NCBI GenBank assembly: GCA_002421425.1
Contig: DIJZ01000020.1
Coordinates: 1-64,000, forward strand
Length of the DNA: 64,000 nt
Reading direction: 5' to 3'
Origin: Caldifarciminota bacterium UBA5631
GTDB taxonomy: Bacteria > Hydrothermota > Hydrothermia > UBA1063
The notes beneath the pieces were generated by a model that saw only the letters and a list, made by a program, of their open reading frames with translations, had not been told where the DNA came from and searched no databases. The position numbers and the translations under genes were made by a program. Every line of letters starts with the position of its first letter. Position 1 is the stretch's first letter. Positions 1 through 10,400 of the stretch are shown one piece after another.

Positions 1-11
1 ATTTCTACATA

Positions 12-16
12 CCTCC
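12..16 (-). promoter_or_regulatory. Shine-Dalgarno site of the next gene, which lies outside the window
   Basis: On the minus strand GGAGG follows the fusA stop codon by two bases. No usable ATG lies at normal spacing inside the window, so the gene it serves starts just beyond base 1. In str operons this is commonly tuf or rpsJ; that identity is inference. Confidence 0.5.
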
Positions 17-17
17 A

Positions 18-2063
18 TTATATTATTATTGATTTTTCTTTCTTTGCTGGTGCATAATGATGCAACTTCATCCAGAAGCTCGCTCTCCCCTGAGTTAATG
101 ACCTCAAATCTGTCACGTAACCCAGCAGTTTTTTCAACGGCACAAAGGCACGGAGCTTCTGGATTCTCTCACTCACATTTTCAATTTTGTCGAGCTCACC
201 GCCCCTCTGGCCGATATCACTCACAATGTTACCTATATAGTCAGAAGGGCTCACAACCTCAAGCAGAACCACAGGTTCAAGCAATACGGGCTTTGCTTCT
301 TGAAGCCCCCTCTGAATAGCCCGCCTCAAAGCCAATTCGTTACCAAGATGAGTATATTGCCCTTCTTCACCTAGAGATACGACCTGGACCTCAACATCCG
401 TAACAGGATACCCCATTATTGGTCCAAAGGAGATGGATTCATATGCCACATTAATAAAATACTCCTTCATCTGGTGATTCAATTCTATAAGAACAGTAAC
501 CTTATTCCCGTCTCCGCCGTGTCTCGGGATCAGTTTAACCTTTGCATAACCTCTTTCTTTGCTGTTTGCCATTTCTTTCTCAAAGATTTCTTCAACTTCC
601 TTTTCTTCAGTGATGGTCTCTCTGTATGTAACCTGTGGCTTTCCGGTTCTCACAGGAATTTTAAACTCTCTAACGATTCTATCAACTATAATTTCCAGAT
701 GGAGCTCTCCCATCCCGCTGATCAAAAGCTGCCCCGTTTCTCTATCTTTCCCCACACGAAAACTTGGATCTTCCACCTGAAGAATCTCAAGAACTTCGTT
801 TAGTTTTTCTTCGTCTTTCGAAGTTCTTGGCTCTATTGCCATAGAAATCAGCGGCTCAGGGAAATGCATACCTTCAAAGAAAATCGGATCCTCAGGATCG
901 CAGAGGGTATCACCAGTTTTCACATCTCTTACTCCGACAATTCCCACGATCTCACCAGCTTTTGCCTCTTTTAGAGGCTCCTTCTTGTCAGCATGGATCA
1001 GGTATATCCTGAGTGCCCTTTCCACCTTTCCAGTTGAGGCATTTAATACTTTCTGATTCACAGATAACTTACCCGAATAAACCCTTGTAAAAAGAATATT
1101 TCCTGCGTGAGGGTCGTTCTGAATCTTAAACACCACCGAAGAAAAAGGCTCAGTATAGGATGGCGTCCGGGAACGGTGTTCCCCACTCTTGGGATCAACA
1201 CCTGGAATTTCTCCCTTGTCCAGCGGTGAGGGAAGGTAATCAACGATGGCGTTGAGAAGCGGCTGGATACCTTTATTTCTAAGCGCAGAACCCATTAAAA
1301 TGGGAACTGCTTTTAAACTGAGAGTAGCTTTTCTCACGGCTTTCCTTAGTAGATCTGCGGGCACCTCTTCTCCATCCAGAACATACCTGATAATTTCTTC
1401 ATCAACCTCGGAAAGTTTCTCGATCAATTCATTACGTACTCTGTTTACTTCCTCGGAATCCGCGTGTTCAATCCTGAACTGTTCGCCTGTTTCATCAACA
1501 TCCCAGATGTACTTTTTTTGTTCAATAACGTCAATTATGCCTTTGAAACTTTCTTCAATGCCAACAGGAATCTGAACAGGAAGAGCAACTTTGTTAAACT
1601 TCTCTTCAATTTCTTTAATGACTCTAAAGGGATCTGCGCCAACTCTATCAAGCTTGTTCACAAAGACAATTCTCGGGACTTTGTATCTTTCTGCTTGGTG
1701 CCAGACAGTTTCTGATTGAGGTTGAACTCCAGCAACGCCACAGAATATGACTATTAAACCGTCAAGCACTCGAAGGGACCTCTCCACTTCCACTGTAAAG
1801 TCCACGTGCCCTGGAGTATCAATTATATTAATTCGATGACCATTCCAATAACAGCTAACGGCCGCACTTGTGATGGTAATTCCCCTTTCCTTCTCCTGTA
1901 ACAAATAATCGGTGGTGGCAGTACCCTCATCCACGTCGCCCAGACGGTGAATTTTTTTCGTATAATATAGAATTCTTTCTGTAGTTGTTGTTTTTCCAGC
2001 GTCAATATGAGCAGCGAAACCGATGTTTCGCAGGTTAGTTATGTTATCAATCACGTTATCCAT
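18..2063 (-). CDS. fusA: Translation elongation factor G
   Basis: EF-G is the GTPase that drives tRNA-mRNA translocation on the ribosome. At 681 aa it is close to the usual 690-700. The N-terminal G domain shows the P-loop AHIDAGKT (about residues 18-25), switch region QEKERGITITSA, DTPGHVDF and NKLD; the translation-factor domains II-V follow, including RTGKPQVTYRETIT in domain IV. The ATG at 2063 lies 2 bases after the rpsG stop. A GTG three codons upstream (2072) overlaps that stop and is an alternative start. No strong Shine-Dalgarno site precedes either, so translation is probably coupled to rpsG. It is the last gene of the rpsL-rpsG-fusA unit in this window. Identity is certain. Confidence 0.97.
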   Translation of the reverse strand: MDNVIDNITNLRNIGFAAHIDAGKTTTTERILYYTKKIHRLGDVDEGTATTDYLLQEKERGITITSAAVSCYWNGHRINIIDTPGHVDFTVEVERSLRVLDGLIVIFCGVAGVQPQSETVWHQAERYKVPRIVFVNKLDRVGADPFRVIKEIEEKFNKVALPVQIPVGIEESFKGIIDVIEQKKYIWDVDETGEQFRIEHADSEEVNRVRNELIEKLSEVDEEIIRYVLDGEEVPADLLRKAVRKATLSLKAVPILMGSALRNKGIQPLLNAIVDYLPSPLDKGEIPGVDPKSGEHRSRTPSYTEPFSSVVFKIQNDPHAGNILFTRVYSGKLSVNQKVLNASTGKVERALRIYLIHADKKEPLKEAKAGEIVGIVGVRDVKTGDTLCDPEDPIFFEGMHFPEPLISMAIEPRTSKDEEKLNEVLEILQVEDPSFRVGKDRETGQLLISGMGELHLEIIVDRIVREFKIPVRTGKPQVTYRETITEEKEVEEIFEKEMANSKERGYAKVKLIPRHGGDGNKVTVLIELNHQMKEYFINVAYESISFGPIMGYPVTDVEVQVVSLGEEGQYTHLGNELALRRAIQRGLQEAKPVLLEPVVLLEVVSPSDYIGNIVSDIGQRGGELDKIENVSERIQKLRAFVPLKKLLGYVTDLRSLTQGRASFWMKLHHYAPAKKEKSIII

Positions 2064-2065
2064 TC

Positions 2066-2548
<483 letters not shown>

Positions 2549-2923
2549 TTACTTTTTGGGCTTCTTGGCCCCGTAGAGGGACCTTGAATTCTTTCTATTC
2601 TCAACACCTGCGGTGTCGTATTTCCCTCTTATTATGTGGTACTTAACACCGGGAAGGTCTTTCACTCTACCGCCCCTCACGAGAACTACGGAGTGTTCCT
2701 GAAGATTATGACCTTCTCCTGGAATGTACGCAATGACTTCCTTTCCGTTAGACAAACGAACTTTGGCCACCTTCCGCAGCGCAGAATTAGGCTTCTTTGG
2801 TGTAGTGGTATAAACTCTTATACAAACACCTCTCTTTTGAGGGCACCCTTCGAGCGCAGGCGCCTTTGATTTTTTCCTTTTTGGCATCCTTCCATGCCTC
2901 ACAAGTTGACTAATTGTTGGCAT
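2549..2923 (-). CDS. rpsL: 30S ribosomal protein S12
   Basis: uS12 lies at the decoding centre and controls accuracy of tRNA selection. The 124-aa protein has the family signature [13 protein letters not shown] and the [11 protein letters not shown] loop. The lysines that mutate in streptomycin-resistant bacteria are wild type in both loops. The start is supported by AAAGGGGG upstream of the ATG. It is the first gene after the 94-base rpoC-rpsL gap, where a sigma-70-like promoter is visible. Identity is certain. Confidence 0.97.
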   Translation of the reverse strand: MPTISQLVRHGRMPKRKKSKAPALEGCPQKRGVCIRVYTTTPKKPNSALRKVAKVRLSNGKEVIAYIPGEGHNLQEHSVVLVRGGRVKDLPGVKYHIIRGKYDTAGVENRKNSRSLYGAKKPKK

Positions 2924-2953
2924 AATACTTCCCCCTTTAAAAAGCAGTGTTAA

Positions 2954-2982
2954 ATTTTACTGCTATATCAATAAACGTTCAA
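2954..2982 (-). promoter_or_regulatory. Promoter of rpsL-rpsG-fusA
   Basis: On the minus strand TTGAAC (2977-2982) and TAAAAT (2954-2959) are separated by exactly 17 bases, about 30 bases before the rpsL ATG. This suggests the str genes can be transcribed independently of rpoBC. Prediction from sequence only. Confidence 0.5.
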
Positions 2983-3013
2983 GATTTATATTCTTTTTTA
3001 TAAATGCGATCTT
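2975..3013 (-). repeat. Inverted repeat between rpoC and rpsL
   Basis: On the minus strand TTCAAGAT and ATCTTGAA are perfect 8-base inverted arms about 23 bases apart, and an inner TTATA/TATAA pair can extend the stem with a bulge. The downstream arm overlaps the -35 box of the proposed rpsL promoter. It could be a weak terminator for rpoC or an operator-like element. No T-tract follows directly. Confidence 0.35.
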
Positions 3014-3017
3014 GAAG

Positions 3018-6000
3018 TTATTCCTCCCTGTTCTCTTCAAGTTCTTCTTTTTCCTCTAACTCTGCTTCTTCTTCCATATATATGTTCCTGTATTTCTTAA
3101 AGCCCGTACCTGCAGGAATAAGGTTTCCAATAATCACATTCTCCTTGAGCCCTTCAAGTCTATCTTCTTTCCCTGCAATGGCTGCCTCTGTGAGCACTTT
3201 CGTAGTCTCCTGGAAAGATGCAGCAGAAAGGAAACTTTCCGAGGCAAGGGCAGCTCTTGTAATTCCAAGAAGCTGAAATTCGTAAGTTGCAGGCCGCCCT
3301 CCTTTATCAAGAACTTCTCTGTTCTCATCCTCCACAACATTTATATCGACAATGTCACCTTCAACAAGATTCCTGGTATCACCTGAATCCTTAATTCTTA
3401 CCTTTCTCAGCATCTGCCTTACAATGATCTCCACATGGGCGTCATCGATTTTAACATTTGATAACCTGTATACCTCAAGAATCCTATCCAGCAAGAACTC
3501 CTGAACCGCATCAATTCCTTTTACTTTGAGAATGTCGTGGGGGTCTATTGGACCTTCAGTAATAGGCTCTCCTGCCTCAATCCAGTCACCATCAGCCACG
3601 TGTAGATATTTTCCATAGGGAATTGTGTATTCTCTAGTGTCTCCAGATTCACTTATTACTTTAACAACGATGCCCCTTTCTCGGCCTTCTCTGACAAACT
3701 CAACTTTTACTATACCACTAATCTCCGAGAGAACAGCCTTGTCTTTCGGGACTCTCGCTTCAAAGTAGTCCTCCACTTGGGGTAATCCACCTGTGATATC
3801 TCTGGTTTTCGCAGCACTCCTGGGTACCTTTGCAACTATATCTCCAGGTTCAATCCGGTCACCATCTATAGCTATCAGCGTTGCTTCTCTAACAAGGAGG
3901 ATCTCCTCAAGGATTTCGCCTGTTTCCGGATCAACAATGTGCAATCTCGGGAATAGCTTCTTTTCTCGATCAAGTTCAATCATTCTCTCAATCTTTCCAG
4001 ATGGAAGGGCTACTTCTTTAAGTGTAACTCCATCAATAACATCTATAAACTTCACAATACCTTTAGACGTTGATAAAATTGGCAAACTATAGGGTTCCCA
4101 TTCACAGAACCTGTCACCTTTCTTAAGTTTTGCACTGTCTTCGAAAAGTATTCTCGCGCCGTAAGGTATTCCATACTTCCTCTCGAATTTTCCATCAGTG
4201 GTTCTAAAGATAATATTAGCTTTCCTACTAATATTCACTAAACCAATTCTGGGGTTCCGCACCACTCTCACGCCATCATAGACAATAATTCCGTCGTATG
4301 GAGCTTCGTGATAAGATTCTTCAGCGATTCTTTCGGCAGTACCACCGGTGTGGAAAGTCCTTAAAGTCAGCTGAGTACCAGGTTCGCCGATGGACTGAGC
4401 AGCCATAACACCTACTGCTTCACCTACCTCAACCAGTCTTCCTGTAGCAAGGTTTCTACCATAACACCTTGTGCAAACACCTTTCCTTGATCTACACCTT
4501 AGAACTGACCTTACTTCAACTTCAGCAATACCAGCCTCTTCAATCTTCTTCGCTGCTTCCTCATCAATCTCTTTCCCTTCCTCTACTATCAGTTCCTCAG
4601 TTATAGGATGATATATGTCATTCACTGCTATTCTTCCTACGATTCTTTCAGATAGAGGTTTAATTACCTTCTCGCCATCGGTAAGAGCCGTCAACTTTCT
4701 TCCTGTGAGGGTTCCGCAATCTTCCTCAGTTACAACTATATTATGCGCAATATCTACGAGCCTTCTGGTGAGATAACCTGCATCTGCGGTTTTCAAAGCA
4801 GTATCAGACAAACCTTTTCTCGAACCGTGGGTTGAAATGAAGTATTCGAGGACTCTTAACCCTTCCTTGAAGTTCGAAATAATTGGATTTTCAATCAGCT
4901 CACCAGCTTCTTTACCTTTGCCAGGCCTTGCCATCAGACCCCTCATTCCGGCCAGCTGTTTCACCTGATCTTCGTTTCCTCTTGCGCCTGAAGTTAACAT
5001 CAAATATATGGGATTGAATCCACTCTTATCTTTGCTCATCATGTCTAACATCTCTCTCTTCACGGTCTCAGCTGTCCTGGTCCATATGTCAAGAACGTTC
5101 TGATACTTTTCCATAGCAGAAAGAGTCCCTCTCTCAAAAGCACGTTCAAATCTCTCCACGTCATGCTTTGCCCTTTCCACAATGTCCTTCTTCCTCTCCG
5201 GGATTACCATGTCATCAATTCCAAAAGTAATACCTGACACTGTACAGTATTTGAAGCCAAGATCCTTCAGAGCATCAAGAAGTTCTGCGGCTCTCGCTGC
5301 TCCAAGACGGTAATGTGCCTGGGACACCAGATCTGAAAGTTCGTTCTTCTTCATTTCTTTGTTGATGAATTTAAGCTCGTCAGGTAAGTAATCGTTAAAA
5401 ATGATTCTACCGATAGTTGTCTCAAGAAGTTCTCCTTTTATGAGCACCTTTATCTTCGCTCTAAGTCCAACAAGACCATTTTCGAAAGCCACCATTGCTT
5501 CTTCAGGAGAAGAAAATATCTTACCTTCTCCCTTGTCACCAGGTAACATTTTGGTTAGATAGTTCAGGCCAAGAACGATATCTCTTGTGGGTGCGGCCAG
5601 AGGACCACCGTGGGCAGGAGATAGAATATTGTTTATAGAAAGTATCAATCCGTAGCTTTCCAGCTGTGCTTCATAAGAAATTGGCACGTATACACTCATA
5701 GTGTCCCCATCAAAGTCGGCATTGTAAGCTGCGCAAACCAGGGGATGAAGACCAATGGCCTTGTTTTCCCATAGCACCGGCTCAAAGGCCTGTATGGATA
5801 CTCTATGAAGTGTTGGGGCTCTGTTAAGAAGCACCGGATGGTCTTTTATTATCTTCTCCAGCATATCCCATATCGCAGGGTCCCTCTGCCTCAATTTCGC
5901 CTCAGCTTCTTTCATTCCGCTTGCAAGTCCCGATTCGTTCAATTTGTGCTCCACCATCGGTCTGAAAAGTTCCAGTGCCATCTCTTTCGGGAGAGCTACT

Positions 6001-7403
6001 TGATTAAGTTTGAGTTCAGGAGCAACAACAATGACGGAACGGCCAGAATAATCGACACGCTTCCCAAGGAGGTTCCTTCTGAGAAGCCCCTTCTTTCCTC
6101 TGAGGACATCAGAGATAGACTTGAGTTTCTTCCCGCCTTTTGGAGAGGTAACGGGCCTTCTCCTCTTTGAATTGTCTAGAAGAGCCTCCACTGCTTCCTG
6201 TAAGTTTCTCTTTTCGTTGTGAATAATGATCTCAGGAGCACCCTGTTCCATTAACTGTTTTAAACGATTATTCCGCATTATTACTCTTCTGTACAGCTGA
6301 TTTATTTCAGTCGTGGCTATCTGCCCATTCTCCAAAAATACAATCGGGCGGAGGTCCGGTGGAATTACGGGCAGTACCTCAAGAATCATCCATTCGGGCC
6401 TTGTTTTTGAGTTAAGAAATGCCTCAACAACTTTGTATTTCTTTAAGAATCTCGCCCTCTTAATTGGGGACTGCTCTTTCTTGATTTTTACCCTGAGCTC
6501 ATTTCTCAGATCTTCAAGATTGAGACCTGCAAGAATTTTCTTAATTCCAGGAGCACCCATTTCGGCTTCAAACTGGTTTCCATATCGCTTCTTATATTCC
6601 TCATATTCACTCACCGAGAGCACTTCACCCACTCTTAATCTTTCACCAGCCTCAAGGTATCTTTCAACATCTATCTCAACCGTCTGTGCGACTTCATTGA
6701 ACTCCTGCACGAGGTCCTCTGGAATATTTGGAGAGTTATCTTCCAGGGCTTTACGGCATCTTTCAATATTCCTGGTTAAATCCTTTTGAATCCGCTCATC
6801 AGAATTATCGAGGGAATGCTTAAGCTCCCGGAAGTCTTTCTCAAGATCCTCAGGAATTACATCCAGAATGCTTCCCACAATCTTGGCTAGTCTGAATAGA
6901 TTGATACCCAGTTCCTCTGGAACTTTTTGTTCCCCAAATCTTCTTCCATGCCTTGCGATATCCTCAGAAACCTTAGTTACAATATACGCATCATAATAGA
7001 CAACCCGCTCGAGGTCCTTAACACTCAAATCAAGAAGTATTCCAACAGGAGAAGGAATTGCCTTATAAAACCAAATGTGGGCAACAGGAATAGCAAGCTC
7101 GATGTGTCCCATTCTTTCTCTTCTAACCTTCTTCTCGGTGACTTCCACTCCGCAACGATCACACTTAACTCCCTTGTATTTCTTGCCATGAAACTTTCCA
7201 CAACTACACTCGTAGTCCTTAACTGGCCCAAATATCTTTTCGCAGAAAAGTCCACCGGGTTCAGGCTTTTGAGTCCTGTAGTTAATAGTCTCTGAACTCG
7301 TTACTTCACCACGAGACCAGCTTCTAATGGTCTCTGGCGAAGCTATTTTAACCTTAATTGACAGTAAATTTTTCGGTAAAATTTTTTCCATAGCCTTCTC
7401 CAT
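3018..7403 (-). CDS. rpoC: DNA-directed RNA polymerase beta' subunit
   Basis: The beta' subunit forms the polymerase clamp and carries the catalytic aspartates. At 1461 aa it is in the usual bacterial range. The N-terminal zinc site is visible (C66, C68, C81, C84), followed by the rudder/lid region and the catalytic NADFDGD motif at 561-567. The second zinc site and the bridge-helix/trigger-loop region with AAQSIGEPGTQLTLRTFHTG follow. The bases after NADFDGD are unusual: TMSVYVP in place of the nearly invariant bacterial QMAVHVP. The C-terminal end is very Glu-rich. Its ATG overlaps the rpoB stop by one base (TAATG), so the two are translationally coupled. Identity is certain. Confidence 0.98.
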   Translation of the reverse strand: MEKAMEKILPKNLLSIKVKIASPETIRSWSRGEVTSSETINYRTQKPEPGGLFCEKIFGPVKDYECSCGKFHGKKYKGVKCDRCGVEVTEKKVRRERMGHIELAIPVAHIWFYKAIPSPVGILLDLSVKDLERVVYYDAYIVTKVSEDIARHGRRFGEQKVPEELGINLFRLAKIVGSILDVIPEDLEKDFRELKHSLDNSDERIQKDLTRNIERCRKALEDNSPNIPEDLVQEFNEVAQTVEIDVERYLEAGERLRVGEVLSVSEYEEYKKRYGNQFEAEMGAPGIKKILAGLNLEDLRNELRVKIKKEQSPIKRARFLKKYKVVEAFLNSKTRPEWMILEVLPVIPPDLRPIVFLENGQIATTEINQLYRRVIMRNNRLKQLMEQGAPEIIIHNEKRNLQEAVEALLDNSKRRRPVTSPKGGKKLKSISDVLRGKKGLLRRNLLGKRVDYSGRSVIVVAPELKLNQVALPKEMALELFRPMVEHKLNESGLASGMKEAEAKLRQRDPAIWDMLEKIIKDHPVLLNRAPTLHRVSIQAFEPVLWENKAIGLHPLVCAAYNADFDGDTMSVYVPISYEAQLESYGLILSINNILSPAHGGPLAAPTRDIVLGLNYLTKMLPGDKGEGKIFSSPEEAMVAFENGLVGLRAKIKVLIKGELLETTIGRIIFNDYLPDELKFINKEMKKNELSDLVSQAHYRLGAARAAELLDALKDLGFKYCTVSGITFGIDDMVIPERKKDIVERAKHDVERFERAFERGTLSAMEKYQNVLDIWTRTAETVKREMLDMMSKDKSGFNPIYLMLTSGARGNEDQVKQLAGMRGLMARPGKGKEAGELIENPIISNFKEGLRVLEYFISTHGSRKGLSDTALKTADAGYLTRRLVDIAHNIVVTEEDCGTLTGRKLTALTDGEKVIKPLSERIVGRIAVNDIYHPITEELIVEEGKEIDEEAAKKIEEAGIAEVEVRSVLRCRSRKGVCTRCYGRNLATGRLVEVGEAVGVMAAQSIGEPGTQLTLRTFHTGGTAERIAEESYHEAPYDGIIVYDGVRVVRNPRIGLVNISRKANIIFRTTDGKFERKYGIPYGARILFEDSAKLKKGDRFCEWEPYSLPILSTSKGIVKFIDVIDGVTLKEVALPSGKIERMIELDREKKLFPRLHIVDPETGEILEEILLVREATLIAIDGDRIEPGDIVAKVPRSAAKTRDITGGLPQVEDYFEARVPKDKAVLSEISGIVKVEFVREGRERGIVVKVISESGDTREYTIPYGKYLHVADGDWIEAGEPITEGPIDPHDILKVKGIDAVQEFLLDRILEVYRLSNVKIDDAHVEIIVRQMLRKVRIKDSGDTRNLVEGDIVDINVVEDENREVLDKGGRPATYEFQLLGITRAALASESFLSAASFQETTKVLTEAAIAGKEDRLEGLKENVIIGNLIPAGTGFKKYRNIYMEEEAELEEKEELEENREE

Positions 7404-10400
7404 TATTGTTGTTTTTCCCTCAAGCCCTGTTTTGTCTTACTTTCCAGAGTCTTGAGTTCCACGTCAAGACAGAGCCCTTTAAGGTGATTCACAAGAACAT
7501 TGAAGGATGCAGGAAGACCAGGCTCTTTCGGCCTCTTCCCGAGCTGCAAGTCTTTATAAAGAATGTTCCTTCCATCAATGTCATCGGATTTTATCGTAAG
7601 CATTTCCTGAAGGGTGTAAGCAGCTCCGTGAGACTCAAGTGCCCATACTTCCATTTCCCCGAATCTCTGGCCTCCAAAGTGGGACTTACCACCCACCGGC
7701 TGCTGAGTGATCGAAGAATATGGACCAATGGCTCTTGCGTGGAGCTTGTCCTCCACCATATGTATTAACTTGATAATGTACATGAAACCAACGGTAACTG
7801 GATAATGAAATCTCTCACCAGTTCTTCCATCTCTGAGATGAACCTTCCCTGGGTAAGTGAGGCCCGCCTCTTCCATTTCTCTCTTTATTTCATCAATAGT
7901 CATACCCTCAAAGACCGGAGTCGCGTAATACTCACCTTTAATTTTCCCTGCCCATCCGAGAATAGTTTCAAGAATCTGACCGACGTTCATACGAGAAGGA
8001 ACCCCAAGGGGGCTCAGCACAATATCCACAGGAGTGCCATCCTCAAGGAAAGGCATATCCTCTACAGGTGCAATCTTTGCCACTACACCCTTGTTTCCAT
8101 GTCTTCCCGTGATCTTATCGCCCACTTCTAACCTTCGCTTCTGGGCAACGTAAACTTTGATCAGCTGATTTACACCAGGAGGAAGTTCGTCGCCTCTCTC
8201 GATTTCTTCAAACTTCTGAGTCAGCCTTTCATCAATCTCTTTCTCTTTGCTGTGCGAATCTGCAATCAAATGTCTTATTCTTTCGAGGGTATCTGCCTCC
8301 ACTACGGGAATATCATAATCCAGTCTCGCAATATCTACGTTCATTTTCTCCGTTATTTCCTCAAGGACTTCCTTAGTCATTACCGTGCCTTTCGTCAGTA
8401 TGACCCTGCCATCCTTTGTTTTGAGGTCTTCCAGTAAAATCTGATCTAGAAGGAGTTCAAATATGAAGTCCCTTAGCCTTGCTCTAACCATTCTCTTCTC
8501 TTCTTCAGACCTTCTCTGTGCTTTTTCCTTACGTTCCTTTATAACGCTTAGAGATAGAGAGTCATTTTTCGTCTTTGTTAAAATAACTACATCCACCACA
8601 TAACCTGAAACTCCAGGAGGTACCCTCTTCGAGGTATCCTTTACTTCCTGTTCGTATCCAGCCACTGTAAGAAGTAATCTCTTTTCAGGGGGCAGTTCCT
8701 CTTCCTCACCCTTCGGAGTTACCTTACCGACCAGAATGTCCCTGGGTTTTACCTCGGCTCCGATTCTAATTATACCAAAGTGGTCAAGGTTTCTGAGATC
8801 CTCATCTCTCACTCCCGGGATATCTACTGTGACTTCCTCGGGACCAAGTGCAGTTTCCCTAACTTCAACCTCAAACTCGAGAATATGGAGTGAAGTAAAA
8901 GTATCGTTTTTCAGGACATTCTCAGAAACAACAATTGCGTCCTCATAGTTATAACCATACCAGGGGAGAAAGGCTATTAACACGTTCTTCCCGAGGGCGA
9001 GTTCTCCATTCTTTGTCGCTGAAGCATCTGCAATGATATCACCTTTCTTAACCTTTTCGCCAATTTTAACTAGTGGCCTCATGTTGATAAGGGTATTCTG
9101 GTTAGATCTCCTGAACTTTACAAGATTATACTCATCGAGTTCTTCTTCAAATTTCGATATTTTCTTACCTCTTTTTGAAACCCTTATCACGATCCGGTTT
9201 GCATCCACATAAACCACTGTTCCTGAATTTCTGGCAATAACCAGGGTCCCCGAATCCCTTGCTACCTTTCCTTCCATCCCGGTACCAACAATGGGTGGCT
9301 CAGGGTCAATCAGTGGAACAGCCTGTCGCTGCATGTTGCAACCCATAAGGGCTCTAAGAGCATCGTCGTTCTCCAAAAAAGGTATCAGCGAAGCAGACGG
9401 GGAAACAACCTGCCGTGGTGATATGTCCATATACTGGACCTGTTCCCTCGGTACAAGTGGATATCCGTTCTTCGCTCTAACCCACACCTTCTCATCTTTT
9501 ATCAAACCAGTCTCAGGATCAAATTCAGTATCAGAAGAAGCAATGAAAGCATCTTTCTCTTCAATTGGAGACAGCTCAACGATTTTGTCCGTGACCTTTC
9601 CATTTTCAACCACTCTCAAAGGGGTTCTAATAAATCCGAGCTCATCGACCCTAGCATAGGTTGTCAGTGAATTTATAAGACCGATATTCTGGCCTTCCGG
9701 TGTTTCAATGGGACACAATCTACCATAATGAGAAGGATGCACGTCTCTAACTTCAAATCCTGCAGTTTCCCTCGTTAAACCACCCTTTCCAAGGGCTGAT
9801 ATACGCCGCTTATGCGTAAGCTCTGCAAGAGGGTTCGTCTGATCAAGGAACTGCGAGAGTCTTTCCCTCATAAAGTAATTAATGAGAGTGTTGGTAATCA
9901 CTTTGGGATCAATTAGATTCTTCGGTACAATCCTTGATTCTTCAGTTATTGAAAGTATCTTCTCCGAAATGTTCCTGATAAGTTTTCTTGCGAAGGCCTC
10001 CCTGATCTGCTCATACAGTAACTCGCCAACGCTTCTAATTCTTCTGTTGGAAAGATCATCAACATCGTCTTCTTTCTCTTCACCTTTATACAGTTTTATA
10101 AGTCTCTTAACGATTTCTGCAAGATCTTCTACCGTCAGAGTCTGTTCCTTCCTATCCTGATTTTCGTATAGCCTTAGATTCAGCTTGTATCTTCCAACTT
10201 CACCAAGGAAGAAATATGACTCCTTAAGGAAGAAACTCTTTATGTAATCCCTCGCTTCCTCTATGTTGCTTGGTGGCTGACTGAATTTTAGCGTTCTGTA
10301 TATGTTCCCGATAGCATCTATTTCCTTCTTAAGCCTATCCTGTCTGTAAGTCGTGTAAAGCACGCCAGCTTCAGGGGACTCGAGATCAAAAACCTCGATA

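Noticed and set aside
6313..6789. 158-codon plus-strand frame inside rpoC
   Set aside because: Antisense to a certain gene, no ribosome site and no recognisable product.
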